Below are positions 1 through 6,881 of a stretch of DNA of 14,262 bases, one piece after another. Below the pieces are notes generated by a model. That model saw only the letters and a program-made list of their open reading frames with translations, had not been told where the DNA came from and did no database searches. The position numbers and the translations under genes are program-made. The DNA is from Pseudomonadota bacterium (GTDB lineage: Bacteria > Pseudomonadota > Alphaproteobacteria > Rhizobiales > Xanthobacteraceae), in assembly GCA_023405565.1 (NCBI GenBank), contig JAEXXW010000122.1, positions 1 to 14,262 of the forward strand, written 5' to 3'. Each line of letters starts with the position of its first letter. Position 1 is the stretch's first letter.

Positions 1-894
1 CGAAGGAAAAATATACGGATTGTCGTCGAGCTTGGGGATGGAACGAAGAAGTGCCATCGCGCGACCATTCAAGGCAATCACGCGCGGCCGTCCTGTCTTC
101 GAAATCGGCACCAGAAGTGTCCGTCGCTCCCAATCCACATAGTCCCATTTCGCGTGCGATATCTCGTTGCGTCGTGCACCGGTCAGCAACAGCATCATGA
201 TCGTCTGAGCGGCGCTGCGATTCTCATCGACATTGATGGACTCGATCAGGCGCTGTGTTTCCTCGGGCGAAAGAAACCGGTCGCGCTGAACATCGGGCGC
301 GGTGTTCAAGCCAAAGGTCGGGTTTTCCTTGACGCCCGCGATCTTCCATTTGCGGGCCAGGTTGAAGATGAAGCGGATGATGATCAATACGCGATTGATG
401 GTACCGCTCGCATAACCGTCCTCTCGCATTCGCTGCATCAAATCCGCGATCGCGTCACCCGTGATTTCGTCAAGGTGACGGCTGCCAAGAGTGGGCAGGA
501 TATGAACGCGGAAGACCGCTTCGTCCGTCCGCCAACTGCGTTTGTAGGCCTGGACGTGCGGCAGATAGCGGTCTCGAACCAGTTCGGCGAGAGTCGGGAT
601 TTCACGCAATTCGCGCCGCCGCGCTTGTGGATCATCGCCCAGGACGGCTTGCGCGAGAACGATACGTGCCTTTTTGCGCGCCTGATCGAGCGTGATGACA
701 TCGGCGGAACCGATTTTGTATTGGCGCTCCCGGCCTCTCTCATCGGTGTAGCGCTGGTAAAATGTTTTCCCGCCGGATTGCCGCACTTCAAGCATGAAGC
801 CGCGCTGCTCAGAATCGAAATAGTCAACCTTGGCTCTGCCGGGGTTGCAGGTCACTCGTTCAATAAACGATCGGGTGATGGTGGCCTTCGGCAT
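1..894 (-). CDS. Tyrosine-type recombinase/integrase, 3' end outside window
   Basis: Site-specific recombinase that would integrate and excise a mobile element. The minus-strand frame is open from an ATG at 894 to the window edge, giving 298 codons without a stop. Residues about 30-95 look like the Arm-type DNA-binding domain of P4-like integrases, residues about 100-190 like the SAM-like core-binding domain, and the catalytic domain begins near residue 205. The first catalytic Arg is visible in TGARRNEI (Arg241), and the beta-hairpin Lys in SKTGRPR (Lys266). The HxxR, H/W and Tyr residues lie beyond the window, so activity cannot be judged. The ribosome-binding site ahead of 894 is weak, but earlier in-frame starts are only TTG codons. 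It is divergent from an XRE regulator, as is common at one end of integrated elements. I am confident of the family; the element type (ICE, island, prophage) is unknown. Confidence 0.93.
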   Translation of the reverse strand, partial: MPKATITRSFIERVTCNPGRAKVDYFDSEQRGFMLEVRQSGGKTFYQRYTDERGRERQYKIGSADVITLDQARKKARIVLAQAVLGDDPQARRRELREIPTLAELVRDRYLPHVQAYKRSWRTDEAVFRVHILPTLGSRHLDEITGDAIADLMQRMREDGYASGTINRVLIIIRFIFNLARKWKIAGVKENPTFGLNTAPDVQRDRFLSPEETQRLIESINVDENRSAAQTIMMLLLTGARRNEISHAKWDYVDWERRTLLVPISKTGRPRVIALNGRAMALLRSIPKLDDNPYIFPS

Positions 895-984
895 GAAACT
901 CAACAACGCTTTTTTGACGAAGCCAATGTCACAACAAAGGACATTTGCTCGTCAAGTCATTGTTTTCAAAAGTATATTTCTGAT

Positions 985-1038
985 GACAACTATGTCGTGT
1001 GTGACGAATTGCGCGTCGCTCACTTGGACAAATGTGTC
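985..1038. promoter_or_regulatory. Paired operator-like dyads in the int-xre divergent region
   Basis: Two copies of GACA-N4-TGTC occur at 985-996 and 1027-1038. Each is followed by GT, and the two 14-base sites match at 12 positions (GACAACTATGTCGT and GACAAATGTGTCGT). Their starts are 42 bp apart, about four turns of B-DNA, so both would face the same side of the helix. They lie in the 173-bp gap between the integrase start and the XRE start, where an autoregulating repressor would be expected to bind. The region also holds an AT-rich stretch at about 960-980 that could contain a promoter core, but no convincing -35/-10 pair was found. Binding by the adjacent XRE protein is inference. Confidence 0.5.
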
Positions 1039-1067
1039 GTAAAAACGGACATCGGAAGTGAGGCGAA

Positions 1068-1382
1068 ATGATCGGTGACAACCGACAAGTAAAATTTTCC
1101 GTTGTCCCGAATGTGCGCTCGGTCAACCAGGAAAGACGTGATTTTGCAGCCAAAGTGCGGGCGGCGAGGGCGTTGCTTGGTTGGAGTCAAGCCGAGCTCG
1201 GGCAACGTGTTGGCGTGACGCAGCGTTCAATCAACAGACTTGAACAGGCCAATGTCGACATCCGCCGCTCGACGGCTGTTGCAATCGAGGAAGTTCTGCG
1301 GGACGAGGGCGTTTCGTTTGAGGTCATTCAATCCGGAGGATTCCGGATCGTTGTGTTGCCACGTCCGCAAAGGCGAGCGTAA
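1068..1382 (+). CDS. XRE-family helix-turn-helix regulator
   Basis: Small DNA-binding protein of 104 aa. Residues about 27-80 form a Cro/CI-like domain: the helices around ARALLGWSQAELGQRVGV and TQRSINRLEQ match the HTH pattern, and the Trp-Ser-Gln-Ala-Glu-Leu turn is typical. After the HTH, a short tail containing FEVIQSGGFRIVV resembles the beta-strand tail of many small rhizobial XRE regulators. The ATG at 1068 has GAGG four bases upstream. The gene is divergent from the integrase and convergent with the uracil-DNA glycosylase gene. It probably belongs to the mobile element and may control the integrase or itself through the dyads at 985-1038. It could equally be a recombination directionality factor or an immunity repressor; the sequence does not decide. 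Confidence 0.85.
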   Translation: MIGDNRQVKFSVVPNVRSVNQERRDFAAKVRAARALLGWSQAELGQRVGVTQRSINRLEQANVDIRRSTAVAIEEVLRDEGVSFEVIQSGGFRIVVLPRPQRRA

Positions 1383-1452
1383 CAACCACCGTCTCTTGAT
1401 CCGAGACAGTCATTTCATGCGGCGATCATTCAGGACGGCGGCGAGTCCGCTC

Positions 1453-2250
1453 TCACGCCGAGCGCCGCTGATCCTCACTCAAAAAAAATCGAACAGCTGC
1501 AAACACCGCACGGAACATCTCGGGCGTCAGCACGCCTGTATTCGTATTGTAGCGCGAGCAGTGATAGCTGTCGAAAAGCACGATATCGCCGATGTTGTTC
1601 TTTGCTCCATGAGCGAATTTGACGGCGGACTTCCGTGCTCCCAACGCCGTGACAACGGCATCATGCGCGATACGACCAAGCGCGACGATGGCCCGTAAAT
1701 CGGTCATTTCTTGAATCGTTGCGTCAAGGAACGATCGGCAGGTGTTGATCTCAAGGGGCGTTGGTTTGTTTTCAGGCGGCACGCAACGTACGGCATTGGT
1801 GACGCGCGCATCGACGAGTTCGAGGCTGTCATCAACACGCGCTTCGAAACGGCCGCGTGCAAATCCATATTCGACGAGTGTTTGGTAGAGAAGGTCGCCT
1901 GCGTAATCGCCGGTGAAAGGCCGACCTGTCCGGTTGGCTCCCTGCAAGCCGGGTGCAAGACCGACGATCAGCAATTGTGCGGCTTTGGATCCGAACGAGG
2001 CAACAGGCGCATTGTACCAGCCTGGCTCCTCGTCTCTCCATCTGATCCTGAAATCGACCAGACGGGGGCAGAGGAGACAGTCACGTCCCGGCTTGCCGCT
2101 GTCGCGGATGAAGGCGGGGTTCTCAGTCCTCGAAGTCGTCGCCGTCGTGGCCGATGGCGGCGCGCTGGGAGGCCGGCCGCTGGAGGAATTGCGGCGTGTG
2201 CTGGCGGGGTTCTCGCGCTTCGCGCGGCTCGCGCGCCGGGGCTCGCTCAT
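1453..2250 (-). CDS. Uracil-DNA glycosylase, family 5 (UDGb) 4Fe-4S type; start uncertain
   Basis: Base-excision repair enzyme that removes uracil and related deaminated bases from DNA. With the ATG at 2250 the protein is 265 aa. Motif 1 is GLAPGLQGANRTGRPFTGD (residues 97-115), the family-5 form without the catalytic Asp/Asn of other UDG families. Motif 3 is YHCSRYNTNTG (about 229-239), where relatives usually have His-Pro-Ser. Four cysteines fit the iron-sulfur pattern: Cys58-x2-Cys61 and Cys156-x14-Cys171. The start is odd: after the ATG at 2250 there is no ATG, GTG or TTG before the first Cys, so 57 low-complexity residues precede it. They overlap the end of the upstream NYN gene by 128 bp in another frame. 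Earlier in-frame starts are TTG 2268 and ATG 2322. The family is certain; the N-terminus is not. Confidence 0.85.
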   Translation of the reverse strand: MSEPRRASRAKRENPASTRRNSSSGRPPSAPPSATTATTSRTENPAFIRDSGKPGRDCLLCPRLVDFRIRWRDEEPGWYNAPVASFGSKAAQLLIVGLAPGLQGANRTGRPFTGDYAGDLLYQTLVEYGFARGRFEARVDDSLELVDARVTNAVRCVPPENKPTPLEINTCRSFLDATIQEMTDLRAIVALGRIAHDAVVTALGARKSAVKFAHGAKNNIGDIVLFDSYHCSRYNTNTGVLTPEMFRAVFAAVRFFLSEDQRRSA

Positions 2251-2776
2251 TGGGGTCTCGGCCAATTTTGCTCTGCAACTGAATGATGTCGATAAATTCG
2301 TCGGCCTGCCGGCGCAATTCATCCGCCACCATCGGCGGCTGTGACGACATGGTGGAAACCACCGTCACGCGAACCCCGCGCCGCTGCATCGCCTCGATGA
2401 GGGAGCGAAAATCACCATCCCCGGAAAACAGCACCATGTGGTCGATCGCCCCCGCAAGCTCCATGGCATCGACGGCAAGCTCGATATCCATGTTGCCCTT
2501 CACCTTCCGGCGACCGGTCTGATCGACGAATTCCTTCGTGGCCTTGGTCACAACGGTATAGCCGTTATAGTCCAGCCAATCGATCAGCGGTCTGATCGAC
2601 GAGTATTCCTGATCCTCGATCACTGCTGTGTAGTAAAACGCCCGCAAGAGATAGCCACGTGACTGGAATTCACGCAGCAAACGCTTGTAGTCGATATCAA
2701 AACCAAGAGATTTTGCTGTCGCGTAAAGATTTGCACCGTCAATGAACAGGGCAGTCTTTTCCAGATTCGATGCCAT
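2123..2776 (-). CDS. LabA-like NYN (PIN-fold) domain protein
   Basis: Putative metal-dependent RNA nuclease, 217 aa. The NYN/DUF88 core spans residues about 7-165 and carries the expected acidic residues: Asp13 in FIDGANLY, Asp97 in KGNMDIELAVDAM with Asp103, and Asp120/Asp122 in SGDGDF. These match the active-site set of LabA/DUF88 proteins. Residues about 172-217 are a low-complexity tail rich in Arg, Pro, Glu and Gln, probably disordered. The ATG at 2776 directly precedes the core. The gene leads the minus-strand pair with the uracil-DNA glycosylase and is divergent from rpoZ. In related Hyphomicrobiales an NYN gene sits at this position beside rpoZ (from memory). The RNA substrate is unknown; the name LabA comes from a cyanobacterial clock protein and does not imply that role here. 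Confidence 0.88.
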   Translation of the reverse strand: MASNLEKTALFIDGANLYATAKSLGFDIDYKRLLREFQSRGYLLRAFYYTAVIEDQEYSSIRPLIDWLDYNGYTVVTKATKEFVDQTGRRKVKGNMDIELAVDAMELAGAIDHMVLFSGDGDFRSLIEAMQRRGVRVTVVSTMSSQPPMVADELRRQADEFIDIIQLQSKIGRDPNERAPAREPREAREPRQHTPQFLQRPASQRAAIGHDGDDFED

Positions 2777-3114
2777 AACTCAGTTTTGTTCCTTCTTTTT
2801 GGGCGGCGCGCCGCGGGCAATGGTAATTTCAGGACGTCGCGCCGGTAACAGCGCGGGACAAAAGGATGCCGCCTAGAAAAAACCCCAAATGCGCCGCGAA
2901 AACTCTCGACCCCTTACGCACTAGTCCGTAATGGGCCAATTGGTTCCCAAACAATTGTTAATACTTTGGCTCGTTAACAGGCTCGGTTGGACCGTCCAAG
3001 TTAAAAAAGCCAAGTCCTTGAGCCTAAATTACTTCTTGCGGATTCGGGGGCACGCGGGTACCAACGACCCAAATTTCCAGGTGAATAACCCGCGATTCAA
3101 GGAGTGACGAGCCC
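2777..3114. promoter_or_regulatory. NYN/rpoZ divergent intergenic region with clustered dyads
   Basis: This 338-bp gap separates two divergent genes and should contain both promoters. I see no convincing ORF. It holds several short dyads: a perfect 12-bp GC palindrome at 2803-2814, CCAATTGG at 2936-2943, TGTTAA-N12-TTAACA at 2956-2979, and TTGGAC-C-GTCCAA at 2987-2999. The last three fall within 64 bp in the AT-richer part. GANTC methylation sites occur at 3041-3045 and 3094-3098. A clear AAGGAG at 3099-3104 marks the rpoZ ribosome-binding site. I could not place a confident -35/-10 pair. Confidence 0.5.
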
Positions 3115-3501
3115 ATGGCCCGTGTCACCGTAGAAGACTGTATCGACAAGGTTGAAAACCGTTTTGAGCTCGTGCTGCTCGCGAGCCACCGCGCGCGCAT
3201 GGTGTCATCCGGATCTCAGATCACTGTTGACCGTGACAACGACAAGAACCCGGTTGTTGCGCTGCGCGAGATCGCCGAGACAACGATTTCTCCGGGCGAC
3301 CTGAAAGAAGACCTGATCCACTCGCTGCAGAAGTATGTCGAGGTTGACGAGCCGGAGGCTGAGGCGCCGCTCATCGGGACCTCGGGATCGGCTGATGCCG
3401 ATGACACCGATGTTGCGATGGAGCATATGAGCGAGGAAGAGCTGCTGCGGGGGCTGGAAGGCCTGACACCGCCAGAGGCTCAGCCGGAAGAAGACGAATA
3501 G
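3115..3501 (+). CDS. rpoZ: RNA polymerase omega subunit
   Basis: Omega subunit of RNA polymerase, which helps fold and retain beta-prime and, in proteobacteria, contributes to ppGpp binding. The protein is 128 aa, usual for Hyphomicrobiales and longer than the 91 aa of E. coli. The core is residues 1-65: [20 protein letters not shown], the helix with ASHRARM, and the segment [11 protein letters not shown]. The rest, about residues 80-128, is a strongly acidic tail ending in EEDE, seen in alphaproteobacterial omegas. The start is fixed by AAGGAG ten bases upstream. An intrinsic terminator follows immediately, and rsh comes next on the same strand, matching the rpoZ-spoT adjacency of E. coli. 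Confidence 0.97.
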   Translation: MARVTVEDCIDKVENRFELVLLASHRARMVSSGSQITVDRDNDKNPVVALREIAETTISPGDLKEDLIHSLQKYVEVDEPEAEAPLIGTSGSADADDTDVAMEHMSEEELLRGLEGLTPPEAQPEEDE

Positions 3502-3520
3502 GCGCGCGAGCGTTGTTTCA

Positions 3521-3549
3521 AAAGGCCCGGCCTCTTGCCGGGCCTTTTT
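3521..3549 (+). terminator. Rho-independent terminator of rpoZ
   Basis: A perfect 11-bp stem (3521-3531 AAAGGCCCGGC paired with 3537-3547) closes a 5-base loop, CTCTT, and runs into a T tract at 3545-3549 followed by more T-rich sequence. It starts 20 bases after the rpoZ stop. It should separate rpoZ from rsh, or limit read-through into it. Confidence 0.93.
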
Positions 3550-3573
3550 GTTTCTTAACTCTCCATGGTGGTC

Positions 3574-3602
3574 TTGCCGCTACGTTCAAACACCGTGATA
3601 TC
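3574..3602 (+). promoter_or_regulatory. Weak candidate promoter for rsh
   Basis: TTGCCG at 3574-3579 and GATATC at 3597-3602 are separated by 17 bases, after the rpoZ terminator and about 47 bp before the rsh start. The -35 matches TTGACA at 4 of 6 positions and the -10 matches TATAAT at only 3 of 6. The terminator upstream suggests that rsh needs some promoter of its own here, but this particular one is a guess. Confidence 0.25.
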
Positions 3603-3639
3603 ATTCGTAGTCAGAGGTCTAACAACAAAGGGGCTGGCC

Positions 3640-3643
3640 GGAG
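3640..3643 (+). promoter_or_regulatory. Ribosome-binding site supporting the upstream rsh start
   Basis: GGAG lies six bases before the ATG at 3650. The alternative ATG at 3722 has only a GGAA, and the adjacent pair at 3776/3779 has no clear site. This favours the long form of Rsh. Confidence 0.6.
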
Positions 3644-3649
3644 CGGATC

Positions 3650-5974
3650 ATGGCGCGGTCTAACCCACAATTACCCCGGATGCAGAACCAGTCGCGCGCG
3701 CGTGCTCCCCTGGAACTGGCGATGACGTCACCCGCACCAGAATTGGACAAGCCCAGGCGACCGGCAAAGCCGCAAATGATGCGGCAATACGAGCTGGTCG
3801 ATCGGGTCCGTCGCTACAATCCCGACACCGACGAGGCATTGCTGAATCGCGCCTATGTGTATGCGATGAAGGCTCACGGGGAGCAGAAGCGTGCCTCTGG
3901 CGATCCGTATTTCTCGCATCCCCTCGAAGTCGCCGCGATCCTGACGGACCTCCAGCTGGACGATGCGACCATCGTTGCGGCGCTGCTCCACGACACGATC
4001 GAGGATACGCCGGCGACCCGGGCGGAGATAGACGAATTGTTCGGCCCGGAAATCGGCGTGCTGGTCGAAGGCCTGACCAAGCTGAAAAAGCTGGACCTCG
4101 TCACCAAGGAGGCAAAGCAGGCCGAAAATCTTCGCAAGCTGCTGCTTGCGATCGCCGACGATGTCCGCGTGCTATTGGTCAAGCTCGCCGATCGTCTGCA
4201 CAACATGCGCACGCTTCATCATGTGCGGCCAGACACGCGCCGCCGCATGGCCGAAGAGACGCTGGATATTTACGCTCCGCTTGCCGGCCGCATGGGCATG
4301 CAGGAGATGCGGGAGGAGCTTGAGGACCTTTCGTTTCGCGAACTCTATCCTGATGCCTACAATGTCGTGACCGAACGGTTGTTGACGCTTGGCCTGCGCA
4401 ATAAGGATCTGATCGTCGACATCGAACAGCAACTGACACGTAAGCTCGCTGATCGCGGTGTTGTCGCCACGGTCAAGGGACGCCAAAAGCGTGCCTATTC
4501 GATCTGGCGCAAGATGGAGCGCAAGTCCGTCGGCTTCGAACAATTGTCCGATATTTATGCCTTCCGTGTCGTTGTGAGCACCTTGGCCGATTGCTATCAG
4601 GCCGTCGGTGTCGTGCACACGACCTGGCCGGTCGTGCCGGGCCGCTTCAAGGATTATATTTCGACACCGAAGCAGAACGATTATCGGTCGATCCACACGA
4701 CCGTGATCGGTCCTGGCAAACAGCGTGTCGAATTGCAGATTCGCACCAAGGAGATGGACGACATCGCCGAGTATGGCATTGCCGCACATGCGCTTTACAA
4801 GGACGCGAGCGTATCGCCGTCCGAGATGTTGTCGCTTGAATCCAATGCATATGCCTGGCTGCGCCGAACCATCGAACTTCTTTCGGAAGGCGTGAGTTCG
4901 GAAGAGTTCCTCGAACATACCAAGCTCGAGCTGTTCCACGATCAGGTCTTCTGCTTCACGCCGAAGGGCAAGCTGATCGCGTTGCCGCGTCATGCGACGC
5001 CGATCGATTTCGCCTATGCCGTCCATACCGACGTCGGCAACATGGCGGTCGGCGCCAAGATCAACGGCAAGATCGCGCCGCTTGCGTCCGAATTGCAGAA
5101 TGGTGATGAAGTCGAAATCATCACATCGAAGGCACAGAAAGCGCCACCGGCGGCGTGGGAATCCATCGTCGTCACCGGCAAGGCCCGCGCATCGATCCGG
5201 CGCGCCACGCGCGTGGCCGTCAGAAGCCAGTATGCGGGGCTCGGGCGACGCATTGTCGAGCGGCTCTTTTATCGCGCCAAGAAAGAATATTCAGACGAAA
5301 AATTGCAGGGCGCCTTGCCGCGTCTGGCCCGCGCCTCCATCGAGGAGGTCATGGCGGCGGTCGGCCGCGGCGAGATGAAGGCATCTGACGTCGCGCGGGC
5401 CATGTACCCGGACTATCTGGAGGAGCGGGCTGCGCTGGCCGCGCCCAAGGATGACAATTCCTGGGTCGATCTGCGCGGCACAAAAGCCGTGAAGGCCAGG
5501 TTGCCGGGGAGCGATCTTCCCAACGCCATTCCGGTGCGGGGCATCAACAGCGATCTGCCGGTCCGCTTCGCGCCGAATGGCGGCGCTGTGCCGGGTGATC
5601 GTATCGTCGGCATTCTGACGCCGGGCGAGGGCATCACCATTTATCCGATCCAGTCGCCGACACTGAAAGAGTTCGAGGACCGGCCGGAAGCTTGGCTCGA
5701 TCTGCGCTGGGATATGGATGAACGCGAGCCGCAACGCTTTCCGGCCCAGATCGTTGTGCAGTCCGTGAACGAGCCCGGCTCGCTTGCGCAGGTCGCGCAG
5801 GTGATCGCCGAAAACGATGGCAATATCGACAATATCCACATGACGCGGCAATCGCCGGATTTCACGACATTGACCATCGATCTCGAAGTCTATGACCTCA
5901 AGCATCTGACGGCGATCATTGCGCAATTGCGGGCCAAGCCGGTTGTGGCAAGCGCTTCGCGCGTGAATGGCTGA
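3650..5974 (+). CDS. rsh: Bifunctional (p)ppGpp synthetase/hydrolase (Rsh)
   Basis: Makes and degrades the alarmone (p)ppGpp; normally the only long RelA/SpoT protein in alphaproteobacteria. The 774-aa product has the full architecture. The hydrolase HD domain is at about 60-210, with His90 in YFSHPLEVA and His114-Asp115 in LLHDTIEDT. The synthetase domain is at about 260-390, then TGS at about 430-492 (VFCFTPKGK onward), a helical region, and a C-terminal ACT domain at about 698-772. Residues 332-335 are RFKD, the RxKD signature of bifunctional enzymes rather than the ExDD of RelA-only synthetases. The start at 3650 has GGAG six bases upstream; starts at 3722 and 3776 would remove a 24- or 42-residue tail rich in Pro and Arg that is poorly conserved in the family. 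pdxJ follows after 20 bp, so co-transcription is likely. The symbol is often given as spoT or relA. Confidence 0.97.
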   Translation: MARSNPQLPRMQNQSRARAPLELAMTSPAPELDKPRRPAKPQMMRQYELVDRVRRYNPDTDEALLNRAYVYAMKAHGEQKRASGDPYFSHPLEVAAILTDLQLDDATIVAALLHDTIEDTPATRAEIDELFGPEIGVLVEGLTKLKKLDLVTKEAKQAENLRKLLLAIADDVRVLLVKLADRLHNMRTLHHVRPDTRRRMAEETLDIYAPLAGRMGMQEMREELEDLSFRELYPDAYNVVTERLLTLGLRNKDLIVDIEQQLTRKLADRGVVATVKGRQKRAYSIWRKMERKSVGFEQLSDIYAFRVVVSTLADCYQAVGVVHTTWPVVPGRFKDYISTPKQNDYRSIHTTVIGPGKQRVELQIRTKEMDDIAEYGIAAHALYKDASVSPSEMLSLESNAYAWLRRTIELLSEGVSSEEFLEHTKLELFHDQVFCFTPKGKLIALPRHATPIDFAYAVHTDVGNMAVGAKINGKIAPLASELQNGDEVEIITSKAQKAPPAAWESIVVTGKARASIRRATRVAVRSQYAGLGRRIVERLFYRAKKEYSDEKLQGALPRLARASIEEVMAAVGRGEMKASDVARAMYPDYLEERAALAAPKDDNSWVDLRGTKAVKARLPGSDLPNAIPVRGINSDLPVRFAPNGGAVPGDRIVGILTPGEGITIYPIQSPTLKEFEDRPEAWLDLRWDMDEREPQRFPAQIVVQSVNEPGSLAQVAQVIAENDGNIDNIHMTRQSPDFTTLTIDLEVYDLKHLTAIIAQLRAKPVVASASRVNG

Positions 5975-5994
5975 CGGGAACGGGACCCATACCC

Positions 5995-6762
5995 ATGTCG
6001 CAGGCACCCTATCTTCGTCTGGGCGTGAATATCGACCACGTTGCGACCATCCGTAACGCCCGCGGCGGCCGCCATCCCGATCCTGTGCGCGCCGCGAAGC
6101 TGGCCGTGGCCGCGGGAGCCGATGGCATCACGGCGCATCTGCGTGAGGACCGCCGGCACATTCGTGATGAGGATATCGCCAGACTGAAAGCGGAGATCGA
6201 CAAGCCGCTGAACTTCGAAATGGCTGCGACCGAGGACATGCTCGCCATTGCGGTGCGCACGCAGCCGCACGCGGCCTGCCTCGTTCCGGAACGGCGAGAG
6301 GAGCGCACGACCGAAGGCGGCCTCGATGTCGCCGGCCAGAAGGATGCGATTGGCAAGGCTGTGAGGACGCTTTCCGGCGCTGGCATCCGCGTCTCGCTGT
6401 TCATCGCCGCCGACCAGGCGCAGATCGAGGCCGCGCATGCGGTTGGCGCACCGGTGATCGAACTGCATACCGGTTCCTGGTGCGAGGCGTTGATCGCAGG
6501 CGATCAGGCTGTGTCCGCCAAGGAATTCGAGAGGATCGGCAAGGCGGCGGCTTTTGCCAGAAGCCTCGGCCTTGAAGTGCATGCAGGCCATGGCCTCGAC
6601 TATGCGAGTGCCGAAACGATTGCCGCTCTGCCCGAGATCGTCGAGCTCAATATCGGGCATTTCCTGATCGGCGAGGCCGTCTTTGTCGGGCTCGACAACG
6701 CGATCCGCACCATGCGCGGCGCCATGGATCGTGGGCGTGAAGCATGTGGGCGCGGAGCATGA
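5995..6762 (+). CDS. pdxJ: Pyridoxine 5'-phosphate synthase
   Basis: Last step of the DXP-dependent vitamin B6 pathway: condenses 1-deoxyxylulose 5-phosphate with 3-amino-2-oxopropyl phosphate to pyridoxine 5'-phosphate, in the cytosol. The 255-aa TIM-barrel protein shows the family motifs in order: [15 protein letters not shown] with His15, [12 protein letters not shown] with His48, NFEMAAT with Glu75, ELHTGSWCE near 157, [10 protein letters not shown] near 195, and [17 protein letters not shown] near 217-233. Length is normal (E. coli 243 aa). It follows rsh by 20 bp. The last codons and the TGA stop lie inside a palindromic repeat that starts at 6754, so the C-terminal residues and stop were probably set by insertion of that element. 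acpS comes next, the same pairing as in E. coli. Confidence 0.97.
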   Translation: MSQAPYLRLGVNIDHVATIRNARGGRHPDPVRAAKLAVAAGADGITAHLREDRRHIRDEDIARLKAEIDKPLNFEMAATEDMLAIAVRTQPHAACLVPERREERTTEGGLDVAGQKDAIGKAVRTLSGAGIRVSLFIAADQAQIEAAHAVGAPVIELHTGSWCEALIAGDQAVSAKEFERIGKAAAFARSLGLEVHAGHGLDYASAETIAALPEIVELNIGHFLIGEAVFVGLDNAIRTMRGAMDRGREACGRGA

Positions 6763-6804
6763 TGCCGAAAAGCGTGAAACGGTTATCGGACAACATCATG
6801 CTCC
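6754..6804. repeat. 51-bp palindromic intergenic repeat overlapping the pdxJ stop
   Basis: Arms GGAGCATGATG (6754-6764) and CATCATGCTCC (6794-6804) are perfect 11-bp inverted repeats. After a short bulge the pairing continues imperfectly, CCGAAAAGCG against CGGTTATCGG (8 of 10), forming a long hairpin. It closely resembles a dispersed palindrome of the form GGAGCATGAT...ATCATGCTCC that I recall in many copies in Bradyrhizobium-like genomes. The pdxJ stop codon (6760-6762) lies inside the left arm. Only one copy is in this window. Confidence 0.8.
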
Positions 6805-6831
6805 TTTATAAAAAAATCGATCACGTTCATC

Positions 6832-6856
6832 GTTCTGGATCGTTTCGATCCAGAAC
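6832..6856. repeat. 25-bp hairpin upstream of acpS
   Basis: GTTCTGGATCG (6832-6842), loop TTT, then CGATCCAGAAC (6846-6856): a perfect 11-bp stem. Outer partial pairing exists between GATCACG near 6820 and CGCGATC near 6860. The hairpin lies 25 bp before the acpS ATG and 27 bp after the previous palindrome. Similar GTTCTGGATC palindromes are, from memory, repeated in related genomes. It has no T tract after it on the plus strand, so an intrinsic terminator is unlikely. Confidence 0.75.
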
Positions 6857-6881
6857 CATCGCGATCTAAGGCGACGGCAGC

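Noticed and set aside
154..1071. Long plus-strand open frame opposite the integrase
   Set aside because: It is antisense to a clear integrase with catalytic motifs, and its translation shows no family features.
1391..1407. GTCTC-N7-GAGAC stem between the convergent XRE and UDG genes
   Set aside because: Only five base pairs with no T tract; too weak to call a terminator or an attachment site.
2803..2814. Perfect 12-bp GC palindrome near the NYN start
   Set aside because: Short alternating GC palindromes arise by chance in this base composition, and no related site is nearby.
2956..2979. Possible CtrA site from the TTAA pair upstream of rpoZ
   Set aside because: The CtrA consensus needs TTAA-N7-TTAA; the spacing here does not fit.
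4172..5026. Long minus-strand open frame inside rsh, and similar ones opposite pdxJ, era and parC
   Set aside because: These are shadows of strongly conserved genes in GC-rich DNA; the translations are rich in Arg/His and match no family.
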